NCBI GenBank assembly: GCA_017404385.1
Contig: JAFRCK010000023.1
Span: 186,001 to 250,000, forward strand
Source of the DNA: Bacilli bacterium
GTDB taxonomy: Bacteria; Bacillota_I; Bacilli_A; RF39; UBA660
Direction of reading: 5' to 3'
Length of the DNA: 64,000 nucleotides
Part shown: piece after piece, positions 60,488-64,000 of the stretch
Layout: each line of letters begins with the position of its first letter
Position numbering within the stretch: position 1 is the stretch's first letter
Translations under genes and position numbers: made by a program
The notes under the pieces: model-generated
Database searches by the model: none
The model's input: the letters and a program-made list of their open reading frames with translations, nothing else
Told to the model about the DNA's origin: nothing

Positions 60488-60517
60488 AATATCACCTATT
60501 AATATATTGGTGATATT
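60488..60517 (-). promoter_or_regulatory. Hairpin hiding the yqzL ribosome binding site
   Basis: On the minus strand AATATCACC pairs with GGTGATATT (9 bp, 12-base loop). The GGTGAT arm is the Shine-Dalgarno and abuts the yqzL ATG. The same sequence on the plus strand looks like a terminator (GGTGATATTTTTT). Confidence 0.65.
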
Positions 60518-60525
60518 TTTTATTT

Positions 60526-61416
60526 TTATTCAAAATTATTATTATCAAAACCAAATTCAGTTAAATATTTATCTCTATCTCTCCAATTATTTACTGTTTT
60601 AACAAATAATTCTAGATAAACATTTTTTCCAACTAAATTTTCAATATCTTTTCTTGCATCAGTACCTATTTCTTTAATCATGTCACCATTATGACCAACT
60701 AAGATCTTTTTTATTCCATCTCTTTCAACAATAATACATGCATTTATTACAACAGAATTATTCTTTTCTTCAAAATTCTCTATAACTACTGTTACTGCAT
60801 GGGGAACTTCTTCTCTAGTTTTTCTAAGTACTTTTTCTCTTATTAATTCTGAAACTAAAAATCTTACACTTTTATCTGTATAATAATCTTCACTATAAAT
60901 TCTTTCGCCTTCATTTAGATAATCTTTTATTGTTTTAATTAGTTCTTCTATATTCTTTTCCTTTATTGCGCTTATTGGAATAATTTCTTTAAAATCATAT
61001 TTATCTTTATATTCCAAAATCATATTATATAATTCATCTTTTTTTATTTTATCAATTTTATTAAGTATTAAAAAAGTATTTATATTTTCTTCCTTTATTT
61101 TTTCTAATATAAATTCATCACCTTTACCAAAAGGTTTAGAAGCATCAATCATAAATAATATTAAGTCTACACCTAAAATTGATGAATATGATTCACTATT
61201 TAGATACTTACCTAGTTTATTTTTAGGTTTATGAATCCCGGGAGTATCAACAAATACAATTTGTGAATCAGAATCATTATATATACCTTGGATATTATTT
61301 CTAGTAGTTTGAGGTTTATCAGATGTAATAGCTATTTTTTCTTTTATAATTGAGTTTATTAATGTTGATTTACCAGCATTAGGTCTACCTACTATAGATA
61401 CTACTCCTACTTTCAT
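60526..61416 (-). CDS. era: GTPase Era
   Basis: 296 residues. The G1 loop GRPNAGKS (10-17), SDKPQTTRNNIQGIY, DTPGIHKPKNKLGKYL, LNKID and ISA make the GTPase. The KH domain has EVPHAVTVVIENF, IVERDGIKKILVGHNGDMIKEIGTDARKDIE and LELFVKTVNNWRDRD. Era binds the 3' end of 16S rRNA and helps 30S assembly. It overlaps the cdd stop by 4 bases (ATGA). It is in the conserved ybeY-cdd-era-yqzL-recO order. Confidence 0.97.
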   Translation of the reverse strand: MKVGVVSIVGRPNAGKSTLINSIIKEKIAITSDKPQTTRNNIQGIYNDSDSQIVFVDTPGIHKPKNKLGKYLNSESYSSILGVDLILFMIDASKPFGKGDEFILEKIKEENINTFLILNKIDKIKKDELYNMILEYKDKYDFKEIIPISAIKEKNIEELIKTIKDYLNEGERIYSEDYYTDKSVRFLVSELIREKVLRKTREEVPHAVTVVIENFEEKNNSVVINACIIVERDGIKKILVGHNGDMIKEIGTDARKDIENLVGKNVYLELFVKTVNNWRDRDKYLTEFGFDNNNFE

Positions 61417-61799
61417 TTTAAATCCTCTTCTGAAAATGAAATAGGAACTAATTCTTTAACAGTATAAACCTTTTCTTCACCAATATTATTCATTAATATA
61501 ATTTTTGAATCTTTATCAAAAAATTCTATAATAACTTGATTACATATACCGCAACATGTACTTATTTTATTAGAATCAACCATAACATATAATCTATCAA
61601 AATCACCTTTTTTATAACCTTCAGCGATAGCAGAAGTTATAGCAACTCTTTCCGCACATATGGCAGCACCATAAGATGCATTTTCAACGTTAGTACCTAC
61701 AAATTCCTTACCATCTTTCATTACTGCGATAGCAGATACTCTAAAATTTGAATAGGGACTATAAGAATTTTTTAATTCATTTAATAATTTTTCCTTCAT
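61413..61799 (-). CDS. cdd: Cytidine deaminase
   Basis: 128 residues. The zinc-binding Cys48 and catalytic Glu50 are in AAICAERVAI. The other zinc ligands Cys83 and Cys86 are in STCCGICNQV (the usual Pro before Cys is Cys here). SPYSNFRVSA binds the substrate. It converts cytidine and deoxycytidine to uridines. ATG 61799 has an AGAGGT site; further upstream in-frame residues overlap ybeY. Confidence 0.95.
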   Translation of the reverse strand: MKEKLLNELKNSYSPYSNFRVSAIAVMKDGKEFVGTNVENASYGAAICAERVAITSAIAEGYKKGDFDRLYVMVDSNKISTCCGICNQVIIEFFDKDSKIILMNNIGEEKVYTVKELVPISFSEEDLK

Positions 61800-61800
61800 A

Positions 61801-62238
61801 TTAACCTCTCTTAACTCCATATTTATCTAATATTTTTTCTTGTAATGGAAACATAATTTCTTCATCTTCTTTTTTCATATGATCATAACCTAATAAATGC
61901 AAAAAACCATGTGTAACAAGAAAGAACAATTCTCTCTTAACTGAATGATTATATTCTTTTGCTTGTTCATATACTTTATCAATGGAAATATAAATATCTC
62001 CTAACAATCTTTCTTTTATTTCATAGTTTTCATCTTCTTCTAAAGCAAAAGAAATAACATCTGTTGGTCTATCTATTCCTCTATATTCTTTATTAATCTT
62101 ATGAATTTCTTTATTATCAACAATAATTACTGAAAAAGAAGCATTTATCTTCATATAATCAAGTAAATATTTTCCATAATCATCTAATTCTTCAATTTCT
62201 ATTAATTTTTCATTTGTTAAATTATTAACCTCTATCAT
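61801..62238 (-). CDS. ybeY: Endoribonuclease YbeY
   Basis: 145 residues. The metal motif HGFLHLLGYDH (110-120) and INKEYRGIDRPTDVISFAL are decisive. It matures the 16S rRNA 3' end and works with Era, encoded two genes on. ATG 62238 is 6 bases after GGGGGAT, overlapping the VanZ-like stop by 4 bases. The usual upstream neighbour phoH is missing; a VanZ-like gene is in its place. Confidence 0.95.
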   Translation of the reverse strand: MIEVNNLTNEKLIEIEELDDYGKYLLDYMKINASFSVIIVDNKEIHKINKEYRGIDRPTDVISFALEEDENYEIKERLLGDIYISIDKVYEQAKEYNHSVKRELFFLVTHGFLHLLGYDHMKKEDEEIMFPLQEKILDKYGVKRG

Positions 62239-62852
62239 TTTAAAATCCCCCATAAAGAAAAGTTACTATATATTAAAATAAGTACTAGTATTAAAACAAC
62301 TATAAGTATATTTTTAAACATATTACTAGAAAAGAATGGTGGTAAATGTCTTTCTAACGAATCAATTGCAATATATATAAGATATCCTAAAATACCACCT
62401 ACTAAATTTAGTATAATGTCATCTACATCAAATGTTCTTCCCATATTTAATTGAGTTAATTCTATTACTAATGATGTAATAAGTGATATAACAAACATAG
62501 CCCATGGTTTTCTTGTTTTCATCACTCTAGAAACAAAATAACCAAATGGAATAAATAGTATAATATTACCTAGTACATTATGTATAAAGAAACTTGAACC
62601 AAATTCATACCTGAATATTTCACGAAAAGGAACAAAATTATTAGTTCCATAATTAACATCCTGAAATGTTACTACATAAAATAGTAATAATGAATATAAA
62701 AGAAATATAAACATAAACATTTCTCTATAAAATACAAATTGTTCTTTATGTACAATTAAGTATACTAATCTCATTGTTACTAAAACTACAGTAAATATTA
62801 ATATCATAGGATAGTTTTCATTGAATGCTCTCTCTATTGTTTGTTGTACCAT
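62235..62852 (-). CDS. VanZ-like membrane protein
   Basis: 205 residues with five to six membrane helices. NNFVPFREIFRYEFGSSF, NVLGNIILFIPFGYF, the IELTQLNMGRTFDVDDIILN motif and GGILGYLIY are the VanZ signature. The function is not defined. The start is ATG 62852, with GGGTGAAG; it overlaps the yqfD end by 35 bases, implying coupling. It occupies the place that phoH takes in Bacillus between yqfD and ybeY. Confidence 0.88.
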   Translation of the reverse strand: MVQQTIERAFNENYPMILIFTVVLVTMRLVYLIVHKEQFVFYREMFMFIFLLYSLLLFYVVTFQDVNYGTNNFVPFREIFRYEFGSSFFIHNVLGNIILFIPFGYFVSRVMKTRKPWAMFVISLITSLVIELTQLNMGRTFDVDDIILNLVGGILGYLIYIAIDSLERHLPPFFSSNMFKNILIVVLILVLILIYSNFSLWGILK

Positions 62853-63993
62853 ACTCTTCACCCGTTTCTATTACCTTTTTTTCTCCAATTTCTTCATATA
62901 CTGAAAAAAATTCATCTACTATTATTTTACTACCATTATCATAAAAATTCAAAGTATTTTGACTAATTATATATTCTCCCTTTTTTAATTTTTGATTTAT
63001 TATATTAGTTGCCTCTTTAATCGCAACAGATTTTGCATCTTTTAAACTATATTTTCTATTTATTATTATTTTTTCTTTTATCTCTTCAAAACCAATTTCA
63101 AAAATATTTAAATTATCTTTATTACTAAAAATCTTTTTTCTATCAAAAGAACCATATTTAAATAATTCATAATAATTATTCCCAAGTTTTATAAATGGAA
63201 TCTTTCTAGTATTGTTTGTATATTTTATTTCACTATAGTTTAATGGATACTCTATTCTGACCTTATACCATGTTTCTCCATATATTTTACCTTGTGCGCT
63301 AACTCTATCTTTTATTTCTTCATTTAAAACAAGATCTGATGTTATTAAAACATCTCCTTTTTTTACATATTGTTCTCTTTGTACTTTTGATTCACCTTGC
63401 TCAACTATTATATTTTTAACAATAGAATTTTTTGTTGATACTATAGAATATATTTCATTATCTACTATCTTATTTTCAACTTTTCTTTCAACTATATTTA
63501 CAATTACTTTAGTACCTATATTATTAATTTCTATCCATTCTATATTATTCTTAAACTTATTTTTTATATTTCTTTTAATCTTATCTATTTGTTTATAATT
63601 TTTTTTAAAACAATAAATATCTATTCCATATTCTTTTAATTCATTTCTTATTTTTTTACTTAATAAATTATTATTAGTAATAATTTCTATATCAAATATT
63701 ATATTTGATAATAATATTAATAATAATAAACCAATAATACAAGATAATAAAAATACTTTATACTCTATTACTTTTTCCTTTAAAAGAACATTACCTTTTT
63801 TATTTATTATTTTAGTTTTATATATTCCTCTTATTTTATTTAACTTTTTATAATCATCCTTTTTTATTAAAATGATAATTGATTTATATGAAATATACTT
63901 TATTTTAATAATATTAATATTATTCTTATTACATTTAAGTAAAAATCTGTTTATATTTAATCCATCTATTTTTAAATATAAATAACTATTCAT
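62818..63993 (-). CDS. yqfD: Sporulation protein YqfD (start close to window edge)
   Basis: 391 residues. Early residues (KIDGLNINRFLLKCNKNNINIIKIKY) and the single membrane helix at about residues 79-98 are followed by a POTRA-like part and the YqfD core: GTKVIVNIVERKVENK, IVSTKNSIVKNIIVEQGESKVQREQYVKKGDVLITSD and SAQGKIYGETWYKV. YqfD is a mother-cell sporulation membrane protein, conserved beside phoH and ybeY, of unknown exact function. The ATG is 7 bases from the edge, so its Shine-Dalgarno cannot be checked and the gene might begin further upstream. Confidence 0.88.
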   Translation of the reverse strand: MNSYLYLKIDGLNINRFLLKCNKNNINIIKIKYISYKSIIILIKKDDYKKLNKIRGIYKTKIINKKGNVLLKEKVIEYKVFLLSCIIGLLLLILLSNIIFDIEIITNNNLLSKKIRNELKEYGIDIYCFKKNYKQIDKIKRNIKNKFKNNIEWIEINNIGTKVIVNIVERKVENKIVDNEIYSIVSTKNSIVKNIIVEQGESKVQREQYVKKGDVLITSDLVLNEEIKDRVSAQGKIYGETWYKVRIEYPLNYSEIKYTNNTRKIPFIKLGNNYYELFKYGSFDRKKIFSNKDNLNIFEIGFEEIKEKIIINRKYSLKDAKSVAIKEATNIINQKLKKGEYIISQNTLNFYDNGSKIIVDEFFSVYEEIGEKKVIETGEEYGTTNNRESIQ

Positions 63994-64000
63994 TAAAATA

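Noticed and set aside
1-64000. CRISPR arrays, rRNA and tRNA genes, insertion sequences
   Set aside because: No regularly spaced direct repeats, no conserved rRNA segments, no tRNA-like cloverleaf with a TTCRA loop and no transposase were seen on either strand by eye.
1-64000. Mycoplasma-type genetic code (TGA as Trp)
   Set aside because: TGA serves as a stop in convincing overlaps (mreC/mreD, tdk/membrane protein, phosphatase/mutase), and core proteins use TGG for Trp with no internal TGA.

Overview
The window is about three-quarters A+T and densely packed, with Shine-Dalgarno sites (AGGAGG/AGGTGAT) before almost every gene and U-tailed hairpin terminators after most of them. The core genes are those of a Gram-positive Bacillota: mreC/mreD, mnmA, yvcK, xerD, rarA, queA, ruvAB, obg, trmB, rplU-prp-rpmA, xseAB, nusB, mutS, recO, era, cdd, ybeY. 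It also carries sporulation genes: a SpoIVFA-like protein, spoIVFB, spoIIM, spoIVB, ylbJ/spoVV, yqfD and a YqfQ-like protein. TGA is used as a stop, so the code is standard. I infer an endospore-forming or formerly sporulating low-GC Bacilli-type gut lineage (RF39 or Erysipelotrichia-like). No rRNA, tRNA or CRISPR array is visible, and no stretch longer than about 300 bases lacks a gene.

Layout. 0-5.4 kb (+ strand): cell shape (mreC, mreD), sporulation proteolysis (spoIVFA/B), spoIIM, then mnmA and yvcK. 5.5-8.6 kb: an HTH protein and lineage-specific hypotheticals. 8.6-23.9 kb (- strand): a surface polysaccharide locus. It opens from a strong promoter at 23.9 kb with the initiating sugar transferase, followed by glycosyltransferases, a Wzy-like polymerase, a pyruvyl transferase and a Wzx flippase; further on are an LCP ligase, a fused Wzz/tyrosine kinase and its PHP phosphatase. 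Accessory genes (DUF2441-like, retropepsin-like, DUF1016 nuclease, VanZ-like) sit inside it. 24-28 kb is an accessory patch with broken genes (HIRAN/PD-(D/E)XK nuclease with an in-frame stop, a KilA-N remnant, a DUF1016 fragment) and a sortase-anchored-type surface protein. 28-40 kb mixes sugar metabolism (two glycosyltransferases, phosphohexomutase, HAD phosphatase), xerD, rarA and four unassigned proteins. 40.6-48.6 kb is a housekeeping block (queA, ruvBA, tdk, obg, trmB, L27, Prp, L21) headed by an L21 leader RNA. 49-64 kb holds spoIVB, nagZ, xseBA, nusB, mutS, ylbJ, a prepilin peptidase, recO, yqzL, era, cdd, ybeY and yqfD.

How genes fit together. SpoIVB, the SpoIVFA-like protein and SpoIVFB are the known pieces of the forespore-to-mother-cell signal that releases sigma-K, and SpoIIM belongs to the engulfment machinery. 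Prp removes the L27 N-terminal extension seen here. The polysaccharide genes form a complete Wzx/Wzy route with kinase/phosphatase control and an LCP enzyme for wall attachment.

The most unusual signal is a set of GC-rich inverted repeats inside accessory reading frames: a DUF1016 nuclease, a DUF1016 fragment, a KilA-N remnant, an HTH protein and a DUF2441-like gene. Two of them, in unrelated gene families, share the same flanks (AAAGGTG...C[A/G]CGTTT) around different palindromic cores built from codons unusual for this genome. I could not match this to a described element. Two genes are also split by a clean in-frame TAA with coding sequence continuing beyond it.
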